DNA from: Aequorivita sp. | GTDB lineage: Bacteria; Bacteroidota; Bacteroidia; Flavobacteriales; Flavobacteriaceae | Length of the DNA stretch: 40,506 bases | Direction: 5' to 3' | Assembly (NCBI GenBank): GCA_002715485.1 | Contig: PAZL01000022.1 | Span: 1-40,506 of the forward strand | Shown: positions 27,861-35,767 of the stretch, piece by piece | Layout of the letters: each line of letters begins with the position of its first letter | Position numbering within the stretch: the first letter of the stretch is position 1 | The notes under the pieces: generated by a model | Databases searched by the model: none | What the model saw: the letters and a program-made list of their open reading frames with translations, nothing else | Told to the model about the DNA's origin: nothing | Position numbers and translations under genes: made by a program

Positions 27861-29390
27861 ATGGGAGACAAACAGGCTTTTTTTGACTATATCAATAATG
27901 GGTACACAACAAAGGGAGAGTTTATAAATCTTGGCGCGGCGATGCTTGATGGAGAAACCGTGAAAGACGCTTATGTGAAAGTTCCCTTAAAAACATTGAA
28001 CCGTCACGGATTGATTGCGGGTGCCACTGGGACCGGAAAAACCAAAACGCTTCAAATTATTGCTGAAAACCTTTCTGAAAAAGGTATTCCTGTACTTTTG
28101 ATGGACATTAAAGGTGACCTCAGCGGAATAGCCGAGCCCGGTACAACTAATGCCAAAATTGATGAACGCCACGCTGCTATCGGTTTTCCATATGAGGCAA
28201 AAAAGTTTCCAGCAGAAATACTTTCTCTTTCAGATCAGGAAGGCGTTCGTCTTCGAGCCACAGTTAGTGAATTTGGCCCTGTACTGCTATCTCGAATCCT
28301 TGATTTGAGCGATGTGCAGGCAGGCATCGTTTCGGTGATCTTTAAATATTGCGACGACAACAAAATGCCGCTGCTGGATTTAAAGGATTTCAAAAAAATA
28401 TTGCAATACACTACCGACGAAGGTAAAGACGAATTTGCGGAAGAATATGGTAGAATTTCTTCATCATCTACGGGAGCAATCCTTCGGAAAGTTGTGGAAT
28501 TGGAACAACAGGGAGCCGATTTGTTTTTTGGCGAAAAATCCTTTGATACTGACGATTTGCTTCGCATTGATGAAAACGGAAGAGGTTACATCAACATTAT
28601 CCGTTTAACGGATATCCAAGACAGACCCAAGCTCTTTTCAACTTTTATGCTAAGCCTTTTGGCAGAAATTTACGCAACCTTCCCCGAACAGGGCGATAGC
28701 GGCAGACCTGAGTTGGTAATTTTTATAGATGAGGCACATTTAATTTTTAATGAAGCCAGTAGCGCTTTGCTCAATCAGATTGAAAGCATTGTAAAATTGA
28801 TACGTTCCAAAGGGGTGGGTCTTTATTTCGTAACCCAAAACCCAACCGACGTACCGGATGCAGTTTTAAGCCAATTGGGATTGAAAATACAACATGCCCT
28901 TCGAGCCTTTACAGCAAAAGATAGAAAGGCTATCAAATTGACTGCCGAGAACTATCCCCTTTCAGAATATTATAAAACCGATGAAGTCTTGACAGCTTTG
29001 GGAATTGGCGAAGCATTGGTAAGTGCTTTAAACGAAAAGGGAATTCCCACACCACTGGCCCGCACTATGCTGCGTGCGCCAATGAGCCGTATGGATGTAT
29101 TGACGGATGTAGAACTAAAGGATTTATTGAAAACTTCAAAGTTAATACCAAAATACAATGAAGTGATAGACCGTGAAAGCGCTTATGAAATGTTGACGGA
29201 AAAAATTGAAATCGCCAATAAGGAAGAAGCAAAGGAAAAAGCCCAAAAAGAAAAAGAAGCAGCGCGAAAAACCACCTCGAGCAGAAGTTCCTCCCGTCGA
29301 AGAAGCACTTCTAACCCTTGGATAAAAACACTTTCCAGCCCGACTGTAATACGCAGTGTTTTGGGTATTTTGGGAAAATTGATGAAGTAA
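27861..29390 (+). CDS. HerA-like (DUF853/YjgR) P-loop ATPase
   Basis: A 509-residue cytoplasmic ATPase of the HerA/FtsK superfamily, DUF853 branch (E. coli YjgR type). Walker A is GATGTGKT at 54-61, a Walker B-like LVIFIDEAHLIFNEA lies near 280-295, and KGVGLYFVTQNPTDVPDAVL follows at ~310, matching the family sensor region. The last ~70 residues are a charged helix (KEEAKEKAQKEKEAARK) followed by a Ser/Arg-rich linker and a hydrophobic end. Members are annotated as putative helicases, but no activity is proved for this branch. No nurA or defence partner lies nearby, so I do not read it as an antiphage system. It is followed 39 bases later by a lipoprotein gene. Confidence 0.88.
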   Translation: MGDKQAFFDYINNGYTTKGEFINLGAAMLDGETVKDAYVKVPLKTLNRHGLIAGATGTGKTKTLQIIAENLSEKGIPVLLMDIKGDLSGIAEPGTTNAKIDERHAAIGFPYEAKKFPAEILSLSDQEGVRLRATVSEFGPVLLSRILDLSDVQAGIVSVIFKYCDDNKMPLLDLKDFKKILQYTTDEGKDEFAEEYGRISSSSTGAILRKVVELEQQGADLFFGEKSFDTDDLLRIDENGRGYINIIRLTDIQDRPKLFSTFMLSLLAEIYATFPEQGDSGRPELVIFIDEAHLIFNEASSALLNQIESIVKLIRSKGVGLYFVTQNPTDVPDAVLSQLGLKIQHALRAFTAKDRKAIKLTAENYPLSEYYKTDEVLTALGIGEALVSALNEKGIPTPLARTMLRAPMSRMDVLTDVELKDLLKTSKLIPKYNEVIDRESAYEMLTEKIEIANKEEAKEKAQKEKEAARKTTSSRSSSRRRSTSNPWIKTLSSPTVIRSVLGILGKLMK

Positions 29391-29429
29391 TTCAGAAAAA
29401 ATTATAATTTAAAATAACTAAAAAAATAA

Positions 29430-29996
29430 ATGAAAAAGACACTTTTAATAATTGGAATAGTTTCACTTGCTTTTGTTCAATGCGGAAAGGATAGCGATCC
29501 TTTTTTGATTAAAAATGGTTCCATTGGGAACTTAAACAAGGAGATAAAAATAAAGCAAATAGATTCCATTTTTGCGGAAGATTCTATTGTAAAAATAAAT
29601 TCATCGCCCAACGCTTTGGAAACCCAGGGAGAAGTTGAAATTTATGAAAAAGGCGGCAAGAAACTTTTATTGCTGTCGCCCGATAGTGAAAACGATCCAA
29701 ATTCAACCATAACCAATGTACAGGTTTTCGATTCACGCTATAAAACTGAAAAAGGACTTACAACTGCCAGCACTTTTAAAGATGTAAAGGCCAATTACAC
29801 TATTGATAATATTGAAACCACCATTAATGCGGTAGTCGTTTTTCTTAAGGAAACAGACGTATATTTAACAATCGATAAAAAGAGTCTGCCCGAAGAACTG
29901 CGTTATAATATGGACCTTGAGGTTGAAGCCAGCCAGATTCCAGATAATGCCCCTATTAAATATTTTATGATAGGTTGGGAGCCTATTTCAGAATAA
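29430..29996 (+). CDS. Putative lipoprotein of unknown function
   Basis: A 188-residue exported protein with a signal sequence and candidate lipobox Cys at C18 (LAFVQC). Two ~70-residue halves look weakly similar in secondary structure: IDSIFAEDSIVKI...GEVEIYEKGGKKLLLLSP, then TITNVQVFDSRYKTEKGL...VYLTIDKKSLPEEL. The second half (FDSRYKTEKGLTTASTFKDVKANY) recalls proteins that measure a conserved 'running-start' fold, but I cannot name a family. The gene begins 39 bases after the HerA-like ATPase. Confidence 0.7.
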   Translation: MKKTLLIIGIVSLAFVQCGKDSDPFLIKNGSIGNLNKEIKIKQIDSIFAEDSIVKINSSPNALETQGEVEIYEKGGKKLLLLSPDSENDPNSTITNVQVFDSRYKTEKGLTTASTFKDVKANYTIDNIETTINAVVVFLKETDVYLTIDKKSLPEELRYNMDLEVEASQIPDNAPIKYFMIGWEPISE

Positions 29997-30087
29997 AATA
30001 TTACCTGCAAAGGTTTTGTTAAGGTTCATACGGAAATGAATGAAATCTTTTAATTTTAATCGAATTAACCATCAAATTCAATAATTC

Positions 30088-30273
30088 ATGATTAAGATTT
30101 TAGGTTTTATTTTAACCATTGTCGGCGGAATAGGCCTCGTAATGGGAATATTAGGAGTATTCGGGAGCGTGGAAATAGGCATTAGCCCGTGGGCCATCGG
30201 AATACTGGGAATCGTATTCTTTTTCGCAGGCATCGGTTTGCTCAAAAACAGAAAAGATACTGATCAAAATTAA
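30088..30273 (+). CDS. Small two-helix membrane protein
   Basis: 61 residues with two hydrophobic segments (KILGFILTIVGGIGLVMGILGV and WAIGILGIVFFFAGIGLL) joined by a Gly-rich turn, ending in a charged tail (KNRKDTDQN). This is typical of tiny inner-membrane proteins in Bacteroidota that have no known function. It is 91 bases after the lipoprotein and ends just before a terminator-like hairpin. Confidence 0.6.
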   Translation: MIKILGFILTIVGGIGLVMGILGVFGSVEIGISPWAIGILGIVFFFAGIGLLKNRKDTDQN

Positions 30274-30284
30274 ATAATAATTGC

Positions 30285-30313
30285 AAAAGCCCTTTGTTTT
30301 ACAGAGGGCTTTT
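30285..30313 (+). terminator. Terminator-like hairpin
   Basis: A 9-bp stem (AAAAGCCCT / AGGGCTTTT) ends in TTTT, 12 bases after the stop of the small membrane protein. It is only 18 bases upstream of the next ATG, so it may act as a partial terminator or leader structure. Confidence 0.7.
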
Positions 30314-30331
30314 CATTTAAAACAAAATGTT

Positions 30332-30571
30332 ATGCCAAATCCTAGAATTAAAAACGAAGATCAATACGAAGCCCTTCGAGATAAAGGTTATAGCAAAGAA
30401 AAATCTGCGCGAATTGCAAATACACCAGATTCCGGAAAAAAGGGCGGAAAAGCCAAACCTTATGAGGAATGGACCAAAAAAGATCTTTATGAACAAGCAA
30501 AAAATGTGGGAATTGATGGCCGTTCAAAAATGAGTAAAAAAGAATTGATCCATGCCCTAAGAAATAATTAA
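30332..30571 (+). CDS. Small basic protein with a Rho N-terminal-like (SAP-type) domain
   Basis: A 79-residue basic protein. The N-terminal part (PRIKNEDQYEALRDKGYSKE, then KSARIANT and KKGGKA) and the C-terminal helix pair (KKDLYEQAKNVGIDGRSKMS, KKELIHALRNN) match a widespread family annotated as Rho-N-domain or DUF7218 proteins. The Rho-N/SAP-like helix pair usually binds nucleic acid, but no role is established for the short form. I place the start at the ATG at 30332; an upstream TTG (30281) would run through the hairpin. Its TAA overlaps the next ATG by one base (TAATG), showing translational coupling to the VOC gene. Confidence 0.8.
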   Translation: MPNPRIKNEDQYEALRDKGYSKEKSARIANTPDSGKKGGKAKPYEEWTKKDLYEQAKNVGIDGRSKMSKKELIHALRNN

Positions 30572-30999
30572 TGAACAATCATTTAAAACCTTTTCACCTT
30601 GCCATTCCTGTGGACAATCTGGAACGTTGCAGGCTTTTTTACAGAGAGATACTAGAACTTGCCGAAGGGCGCAGTAGTGACCATTGGGTAGATTTTGACT
30701 TTTTTGGGCACCAGCTTGTAATTCATTTAAAAGAAACCAATTCTAAAGAAAATGAAAGTAGCAACCCAGTAGATGGCAAAGTCGTACCCATACCCCATTT
30801 TGGAGTAGTGCTGGATATGAAAACCTTTAATGATTTTTCTGAAAAACTAATCCAAAAAAACGTTACCATCATCATTGAACCCTACATCCGCTTTAAAGGA
30901 CAAGTGGGAGAACAAGCAACCATGTTTTTTAAAGATCCTGCCGGAAACGCGCTGGAATTCAAAGCCTTTGCTGATATGAAACAACTATTCGCCAAATGA
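30571..30999 (+). CDS. VOC (glyoxalase/bleomycin-resistance fold) family protein
   Basis: 142 residues forming one vicinal-oxygen-chelate domain with two beta-alpha-beta-beta halves. It opens with KPFHLAIPVDNLERCRLFYR, has FGHQLVIHL in the middle, and closes with MFFKDPAGNALEFKAF. Likely metal ligands are H6 or H in PFHLAI, a His in FGHQL and the Glu in LEFKAF. VOC proteins include dioxygenases, lyases and resistance proteins; the substrate is not evident. It overlaps both neighbours (one base upstream, four bases ATGA downstream), so it is in the middle of a tight operon. Confidence 0.85.
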   Translation: MNNHLKPFHLAIPVDNLERCRLFYREILELAEGRSSDHWVDFDFFGHQLVIHLKETNSKENESSNPVDGKVVPIPHFGVVLDMKTFNDFSEKLIQKNVTIIIEPYIRFKGQVGEQATMFFKDPAGNALEFKAFADMKQLFAK

Positions 31000-32036
31000 C
31001 CAAACACATTCCTGCACAAATAATTCGACAAATATTCGTCATCTTGCTCATTTTATTAATGGGCAGCCTTATTTTTAGAGAGCTTCTCCCCTATTTAACC
31101 GGAGTTTTGGGAGCTGTGACCATTTACGTTTTAATGCGTAAGTGGATGGCCAAATTAGTAAATCAAAAAAAATGGAACCCTTCGCTTGCGGCTGCATTAT
31201 TAATGCTCCTTTCGTTTGTTGGAATTCTTATTCCCATTGCTGGAACTATCTTAATGCTTACCAACAAAATTGGGGATGCCGTTCAGAATTCTGCAGCGGT
31301 TTTAAAAGCCCTTAAAGAGCAACTTGCAAAAATTGAAGACACTGTTGGCTACGATCTCAGTTCGCAGATAGACCCTTCAGCTATTACTGGCTGGCTTTCA
31401 GACAACCTTCAGAATTTGGCAGGAGGTACTTTCAATGCATTTATTGCTATTGGGTTGATGTATTTTATGCTTTATTATATGTTTATAAATAGAGCAGATT
31501 TAAGAGATTCATTAAAAGAATATATCCCGATGCACCGTGGAAATTTAAAGGAGATTGGTGTTGAGGTTCAAGCCATGGTTCGCTCAAATGCACTGGGTAT
31601 TCCTTTAGTGGCGGTTGCTCAAGGAATTGTAGCATTGATTGGTTTTTTAATTTTTGGAATTGAAGACCCCTTCTTTTGGTTTGTTATTGTCACCATTGGC
31701 AGTATGATCCCTTTCGTCGGAACACTCGTGGGCATTCTTCCCGTATTTGTACTCACACTTTCTACCGGGCACAGTTTTCAGGCTTGGGGAATCCTTATTT
31801 ACGGTTTTGTTGTTGTGGGCTCAACGGATAATATAATTCGGCTATATGTGCTTAAAAAATTGGACAATGTGCACCCTCTTGTAACGCTTATTGGAGTAAT
31901 TGTAGGCGTACCGTTGTTTGGTTTCATCGGGCTAATTTTTGGCCCATTGCTTATCAGCCTTTTTATGGTTATAGTACGTATTTATAGGAAAGAGTATGGA
32001 AAAGAAGATACTACCCTTGATGAAGAAAGGTTGTAA
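30996..32036 (+). CDS. AI-2E family transporter (PF01594)
   Basis: A 346-residue polytopic membrane protein with about seven or eight hydrophobic segments. It has the family arrangement: two N-terminal helices, a soluble stretch (AVLKALKEQLAKIEDTVGYD), then a C-terminal block with FVIVTIGSMIPFVGTLVGILP, followed by HPLVTLIGVIVGVPLFGFIG. Relatives export small molecules or exchange sodium for protons; the name AI-2E reflects one member and does not prove autoinducer transport here. The ATG overlaps the VOC gene stop (ATGA). Confidence 0.88.
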   Translation: MTKHIPAQIIRQIFVILLILLMGSLIFRELLPYLTGVLGAVTIYVLMRKWMAKLVNQKKWNPSLAAALLMLLSFVGILIPIAGTILMLTNKIGDAVQNSAAVLKALKEQLAKIEDTVGYDLSSQIDPSAITGWLSDNLQNLAGGTFNAFIAIGLMYFMLYYMFINRADLRDSLKEYIPMHRGNLKEIGVEVQAMVRSNALGIPLVAVAQGIVALIGFLIFGIEDPFFWFVIVTIGSMIPFVGTLVGILPVFVLTLSTGHSFQAWGILIYGFVVVGSTDNIIRLYVLKKLDNVHPLVTLIGVIVGVPLFGFIGLIFGPLLISLFMVIVRIYRKEYGKEDTTLDEERL

Positions 32037-32049
32037 AACTTCATAATGA

Positions 32050-32535
32050 ATGTTTTCCAAAATTGAAAAAACCGCCTTCCCTCCTTTAGAAAAACCTGTG
32101 ATGGTCTGGGATGGCAACTGTGGCTTTTGCAACTATTGGATTATACGATGGAAATCTAAAACTGGAGATCGTATTCATTATAAAACATTTCAGGAAGTCT
32201 CAAAAAACTATCCTGATATTCCTTTAAAAGAATTTAAAAAAGCATCGCGACTTATTGAAATGGACGGCCAAATTTATAGCGGCCCCAATTCGGCCTACCG
32301 AAGCTTTTTATATTTTAATAAACCCAATGAAAAATGGCACCGGTGGTATTCAGAATCTGGCTGGTTTACTTACCTCAGCGATCATACATATAATTTTATA
32401 GCCAAACACCGAAGCATTATGTTTACACTTACCAACATTCTCTTCGGGAAAAACCCCAATGTCCTAAAACCGTATTGGTTTTTCATAATTCTTTCTATTG
32501 TGCTGGTCATATATTTGCTAAGTAAATTTTTATAA
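32050..32535 (+). CDS. DCC family thiol-disulfide oxidoreductase-like protein
   Basis: A 161-residue protein of PF04134. The DGNCGFC motif at 21-27 gives a CxxC pair (C24, C27) of the DxxCxxC type after which the family is named. A late hydrophobic segment (PYWFFIILSIVLVIYLLSKFL) suggests a C-terminal membrane anchor. The middle contains YSGPNSAYRSFLYF and the WYSESGW region. DCC proteins are thought to be thioredoxin-like; a substrate is unknown. It is 13 bases after the AI-2E gene. Confidence 0.87.
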   Translation: MFSKIEKTAFPPLEKPVMVWDGNCGFCNYWIIRWKSKTGDRIHYKTFQEVSKNYPDIPLKEFKKASRLIEMDGQIYSGPNSAYRSFLYFNKPNEKWHRWYSESGWFTYLSDHTYNFIAKHRSIMFTLTNILFGKNPNVLKPYWFFIILSIVLVIYLLSKFL

Positions 32536-32597
32536 CAAAATTTTAAACTTATTCATGAATCGATTGCTTATTTTTAGGTTACAAAAACAAACAAGCT

Positions 32598-33038
32598 ATG
32601 TTATTCAGAAAAAAGAAAGATAAAAAACCTTCAACCATTGCCATGATGGATTCTAAAATCAACGAAGAATACATTGAAGATAAAGTCACTAAAATAAAAG
32701 ACGAAGATGTTGAATTAGTGATGGAAAATGAAGAAGCCATTTCCAAGAAACTGAGCAATGCCAGTCCTTTACGGAAATACGCCGAGCTCGGAAAAATTAT
32801 GTTCGCAATGCTGAAGGATGTTAAAAAGGGCAATTACCCCAACGTACCTTGGTTTACAATTGCCTCAATTGTTGTTGCCCTATTATATATCTTCAATCCC
32901 TTGGACTTAGTTCCGGATTTTATTCCGGGCGTAGGATATATTGATGATTTAGCCGTACTTTCCATTGGGATGGGATGGATAGAGACCGATCTGCATAAAT
33001 ATTTGGATTGGCGATTGGCAAATGGTGAAAACGCCTAA
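32598..33038 (+). CDS. DUF1232 (YkvA-like) membrane protein
   Basis: A 146-residue protein. The N-terminal ~85 residues are charged and helical. The C-terminal DUF1232 domain has the core YIFNPLDLVPDFIPGVGYIDDLAVL, with PLDLVPDF and DD as the family signature, between two hydrophobic segments. The function of DUF1232 is unknown. It closes the 30332-33038 operon, and its stop codon overlaps the folD stop on the other strand (CTAA, 33035-33038). Confidence 0.88.
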   Translation: MLFRKKKDKKPSTIAMMDSKINEEYIEDKVTKIKDEDVELVMENEEAISKKLSNASPLRKYAELGKIMFAMLKDVKKGNYPNVPWFTIASIVVALLYIFNPLDLVPDFIPGVGYIDDLAVLSIGMGWIETDLHKYLDWRLANGENA

Positions 33039-33913
33039 CCTCTGCGTTGTTCCCGTGCCAAAAGGGTATTTTTAAGGAGCATGGCGATGGTCATTGGCCC
33101 TACACCGCCGGGAACGGGCGTTATGAATGAAGCTTTTTTACTAACGTTTTCAAAATCAACATCGCCTGTAATTACGTAGCCTTTGGGGCTATTTGCATCT
33201 TCTACCCTTGTTATTCCCACATCTATAATTACAGCATCATCCTTTACCATTTCGGCCTTTAAAAAATTGGGAACTCCCAATGCCGAAATAATGATATCTG
33301 CCTGTGTGGTTATCTGGGCAATGTTTTTTGTATTGCTATGGGTAAGTGTAACGGTACTATTTCCCGGCCAACCTTTACGGCTCATCAAAATACTCATTGG
33401 GCGACCTACAATATGGCTTCTCCCAATAACCACAGTATGTTTTCCTTTAGTATCAACATCATAACGCTGAAGTAACTCAAGAATTCCAAAAGGAGTAGCA
33501 GGAATAAATGTACTCATATCCAAAGCCATTTTTCCGAAGTTTTCAGGGTGGAAACCATCCACATCTTTAGAAGGATCTACGGTGAGCAGTACTTTTTGGG
33601 TATCAATCTGCGGTGGTAATGGAAGTTGAACTATGAAGCCGTCAATATTATCATCTTCATTTAATTCTTTAATTTTTTTCAGCAATTCCAACTCACTGGT
33701 AGTGTGCGGCATTTTTACCAAAGTAGATTCAAAACCTACCCGCTCGCAAGCTTTCACTTTGCTGCCAACATAAGTTAGGCTTGCTCCGTCATCACCCACA
33801 ATAATTGCGGCAAGGTGTGGAACTTTTTCACCATTCGCCTTCATCTTATCAACTTCGGCAGCGATTTCGTTTTTGATATCGTTTGATACTTTTTTACCGT
33901 CTAGTATTGTCAT
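33035..33913 (-). CDS. folD: Bifunctional methylenetetrahydrofolate dehydrogenase/cyclohydrolase
   Basis: Interconverts 5,10-methylene-, methenyl- and 10-formyl-tetrahydrofolate in cytoplasmic one-carbon metabolism. The 292-residue protein has the expected motifs: YVGSKVKACERVG with the catalytic Lys, VQLPLPP, DVDGFHPENFGKM, PATPFGI, the NADP-binding GRSHIVGRPMS, and PVPGGVGPMTIAML at the C-terminus. The ATG lies only ~12 bases from a heptamer array that fills the whole gap to the upstream four-helix-bundle gene, so its leader and ribosome-binding region border repeats. Confidence 0.97.
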   Translation of the reverse strand: MTILDGKKVSNDIKNEIAAEVDKMKANGEKVPHLAAIIVGDDGASLTYVGSKVKACERVGFESTLVKMPHTTSELELLKKIKELNEDDNIDGFIVQLPLPPQIDTQKVLLTVDPSKDVDGFHPENFGKMALDMSTFIPATPFGILELLQRYDVDTKGKHTVVIGRSHIVGRPMSILMSRKGWPGNSTVTLTHSNTKNIAQITTQADIIISALGVPNFLKAEMVKDDAVIIDVGITRVEDANSPKGYVITGDVDFENVSKKASFITPVPGGVGPMTIAMLLKNTLLAREQRRG

Positions 33914-33917
33914 ATTT

Positions 33918-33931
33918 ATTAGTTTTCAGTG
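33918..33931. repeat. Left copy of a 14-bp inverted repeat bracketing the four-helix-bundle cassette
   Basis: Read on the minus strand it is CACTGAAAACTAAT. It matches the right copy at 34425-34438 (CACTGAACACTAAT) at 13 of 14 positions, in inverted orientation, so the two face outward around the 33993-34373 gene. Confidence 0.7.
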
Positions 33932-33993
33932 GTCAGTGGTCAGTGGTCAGTGGTCAGTGGTCAGTGGTCAGTGGTCAGTGGTCAGTGGTCAGT
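33926..33993 (+). repeat. Tandem heptamer array TCAGTGG, 9 full copies plus a partial
   Basis: Nine perfect TCAGTGG units run from 33926 to 33988, followed by TCAGT to 33993. The array reaches the TAA stop of the four-helix-bundle gene and ends just before the folD start. On the minus strand the unit reads as ACTGACC, sharing the ACTG core of the right-hand array. Confidence 0.97.
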
Positions 33994-34373
33994 TAAAAAA
34001 TATTATTCTTTTTGACACCAAATTTTTCTGGATGTAAAACCATATAATTTATTAGTTTTCCTATCTCTTCTGAATCTTGTATTAATTTGTTGTAAAGTTC
34101 GTCAGATAAATATTTACATCTCCACGCATATTCTAACCAAACCTGTGTTTCGGAATTTTCCGCATCGCTATCCGTCAGTTTGCTGGTATAAAGTTTCGGG
34201 TAAATTCTCTTCCTAAAAGATTCTGCAATATTTGCCGAAACACTTCGGAAAGACCTTCTGATTCGGTCGGTTAAAGAATATATTTCTTCTTTGGGAAATG
34301 CTTTTGATATTTCAAAAATGTTCATTGCAGCATCAACTGATTTTTTATATGCCAATAAATCCTGAAATTCCAT
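33993..34373 (-). CDS. Four-helix-bundle protein (23S rRNA intervening-sequence/Avd-like)
   Basis: A 126-residue all-helical protein of the S23/bvIVP family (TIGR02436). The family pattern is clear: FQDLLAYKKSVDAAMNIFEI, KAFPKEEIYSLTDRIRRSFR, SVSANIAESF, then SETQVWLEYAWRCKYLSDE. Members occur inside 23S rRNA intervening sequences, as stand-alone genes, and as the accessory protein Avd of diversity-generating retroelements; the stand-alone function is unknown. No 23S rRNA, reverse transcriptase or template/variable repeat is in this window. The gene lies between ffh and folD on the same strand, with heptamer arrays against both ends and an outer inverted repeat, so it looks like an inserted cassette. 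Confidence 0.9.
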   Translation of the reverse strand: MEFQDLLAYKKSVDAAMNIFEISKAFPKEEIYSLTDRIRRSFRSVSANIAESFRKRIYPKLYTSKLTDSDAENSETQVWLEYAWRCKYLSDELYNKLIQDSEEIGKLINYMVLHPEKFGVKKNNIF

Positions 34374-34404
34374 TATTATATTTTCTGATCATTAATGTCT
34401 AAAC

Positions 34405-34435
34405 ACTGAAAACTGAAAACTGGACACTGAACACT
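34405..34435 (+). repeat. Right degenerate heptamer array, core ACTG
   Basis: Four consecutive 7-base units, ACTGAAA, ACTGAAA, ACTGGAC, ACTGAAC, then ACT. They share the ACTG core and period of the left array, read in the opposite orientation, and stop 3 bases before the ffh stop codon. Confidence 0.85.
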
Positions 34436-34438
34436 AAT
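34425..34438. repeat. Right copy of the 14-bp inverted repeat
   Basis: CACTGAACACTAAT, 13 of 14 matched to the complement of 33918-33931. It ends directly against the ffh TAA (34439-34441 on the minus strand). Confidence 0.7.
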
Positions 34439-35767
34439 TTACCGCATCCGCCCCATTGCCTGCATCATCTTTCTTCCGCCGCCACCTTGCATCATCTTCA
34501 TCATTTTGCTCATTTGATCAAACTGTTTTAAAAGCTGATTTACTTGCTGAACGCTTGTTCCGCTTCCTTTGGCAATTCGTTTCTTTCGGCTTCCGTTTAT
34601 AATTGCTGGTTCTGTTCTTTCTTTTGGAGTCATTGAATGGATAATAGCCTCAATTCCTTTAAAAGCATCATCGTCAATATCAACATCTTTCAATGCTTTT
34701 CCAGCGCCTGGAATCATTCCTACCAAATCTTTCATACTTCCCATCTTTTTGACCTGCTGTATTTGGTTAAGGAAATCATCAAAACCGAATTGGTTTTTAG
34801 CAATTTTCTTTTGGAGTTTTCTGGCTTCCTCTTCATCAAATTGTTCCTGTGCTCTTTCCACAAGTGAAACAACGTCTCCCATCCCCAAAATACGGTCTGC
34901 CATACGGGCCGGGTGGAATACATCAATGGCGTCCATTTTTTCACCGGTACCGATGAATTTAATAGGCTTATCCACAACACTCTTAATGGAAATTGCAGCA
35001 CCCCCGCGGGTATCACCATCCAGTTTTGTAAGCACTACGCCGTCAAAATTCAATCTCTCATTAAAAGTTTTTGCAGTATTCACGGCATCCTGCCCGGTCA
35101 TAGCATCCACCACAAAAAGTGTTTCTTGCGGATTGATTGCCTTGTGCACATTTGCGATCTCCGTCATCATCGCCTCATCTATCGCAAGGCGACCAGCCGT
35201 ATCCACAATCACGACATTAAAACCATTCTGTTTGGCGTGTGCAATTGCATTTTGCGCAATCTGTACCGGATTTTTGTTTTCGGGTTCACTATAAACCTCA
35301 ACGCCTATTTGATCACCCACCACGTGCAGTTGATTAATTGCCGCAGGACGATATATATCACAGGCAACTAAAAGTGGTTTTTTTGTTTTTTTGTTTTTAA
35401 GATAATTTGCAAGTTTACCCGAAAATGTAGTTTTACCACTACCTTGCAAACCAGACATTAAAATAACAGTTGGCGCACCACTTAAATTAATACCAGCAGT
35501 TTCCCCACCCATCAATTCGGTAAGTTCGTCTTTTACTAACTTTACCATCAACTGACCCGGCTGAAGTGTAGTAAGTACGTTTTGGCCCAATGCCTTTTCT
35601 TTTACAGTGTTGGTAAACTCTTTTGCAGTTTTAAAGTTAACATCGGCATCCAAGAGCGCGCGGCGCACTTCTTTTAAAGTTTCGGCTACGTTTACTTCGG
35701 TGATGCTGCCGTGACCTTTCAGTACGTGCAGTGCTTTGTCCAGCTTATCGCTTAAATTATCGAACAT
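34439..35767 (-). CDS. ffh: Signal recognition particle protein Ffh
   Basis: The SRP54-type GTPase that binds signal sequences and 4.5S RNA and delivers ribosomes to the membrane through FtsY. The 442 residues show the N domain (1-~90), the G domain with GLQGSGKTT (106-114), DTAGR (189-193) and TKLDGD (247-252), and the Met-rich M domain (~300-442) with GSGTSVQQVNQLLKQFDQMS and KMMKMMQ, which binds RNA and signal peptides. It is the first gene of the minus-strand group leading through the four-helix-bundle cassette to folD. The SRP RNA gene is not visible in the window. Confidence 0.97.
   Translation of the reverse strand: MFDNLSDKLDKALHVLKGHGSITEVNVAETLKEVRRALLDADVNFKTAKEFTNTVKEKALGQNVLTTLQPGQLMVKLVKDELTELMGGETAGINLSGAPTVILMSGLQGSGKTTFSGKLANYLKNKKTKKPLLVACDIYRPAAINQLHVVGDQIGVEVYSEPENKNPVQIAQNAIAHAKQNGFNVVIVDTAGRLAIDEAMMTEIANVHKAINPQETLFVVDAMTGQDAVNTAKTFNERLNFDGVVLTKLDGDTRGGAAISIKSVVDKPIKFIGTGEKMDAIDVFHPARMADRILGMGDVVSLVERAQEQFDEEEARKLQKKIAKNQFGFDDFLNQIQQVKKMGSMKDLVGMIPGAGKALKDVDIDDDAFKGIEAIIHSMTPKERTEPAIINGSRKKRIAKGSGTSVQQVNQLLKQFDQMSKMMKMMQGGGGRKMMQAMGRMR

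Noticed and set aside
27861-29390. HerA-NurA or HerA-based antiphage system
   Set aside because: The ATPase is of the DUF853/YjgR branch, and its neighbours (queE, a lipoprotein) are not nucleases, SIR2 or DUF4297 partners.
30996-32036. Quorum-sensing (AI-2) export gene
   Set aside because: The family name comes from one member; no luxS or lsr-type gene is nearby, so no signalling claim is made.
33926-33993. CRISPR array
   Set aside because: Units are 7 bases in direct tandem with no spacers and no cas genes.
33993-34373. Diversity-generating retroelement with Avd
   Set aside because: The protein is Avd-like, but no reverse transcriptase, template repeat or variable repeat is present nearby. 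The heptamers are too short and uniform to be TR/VR.
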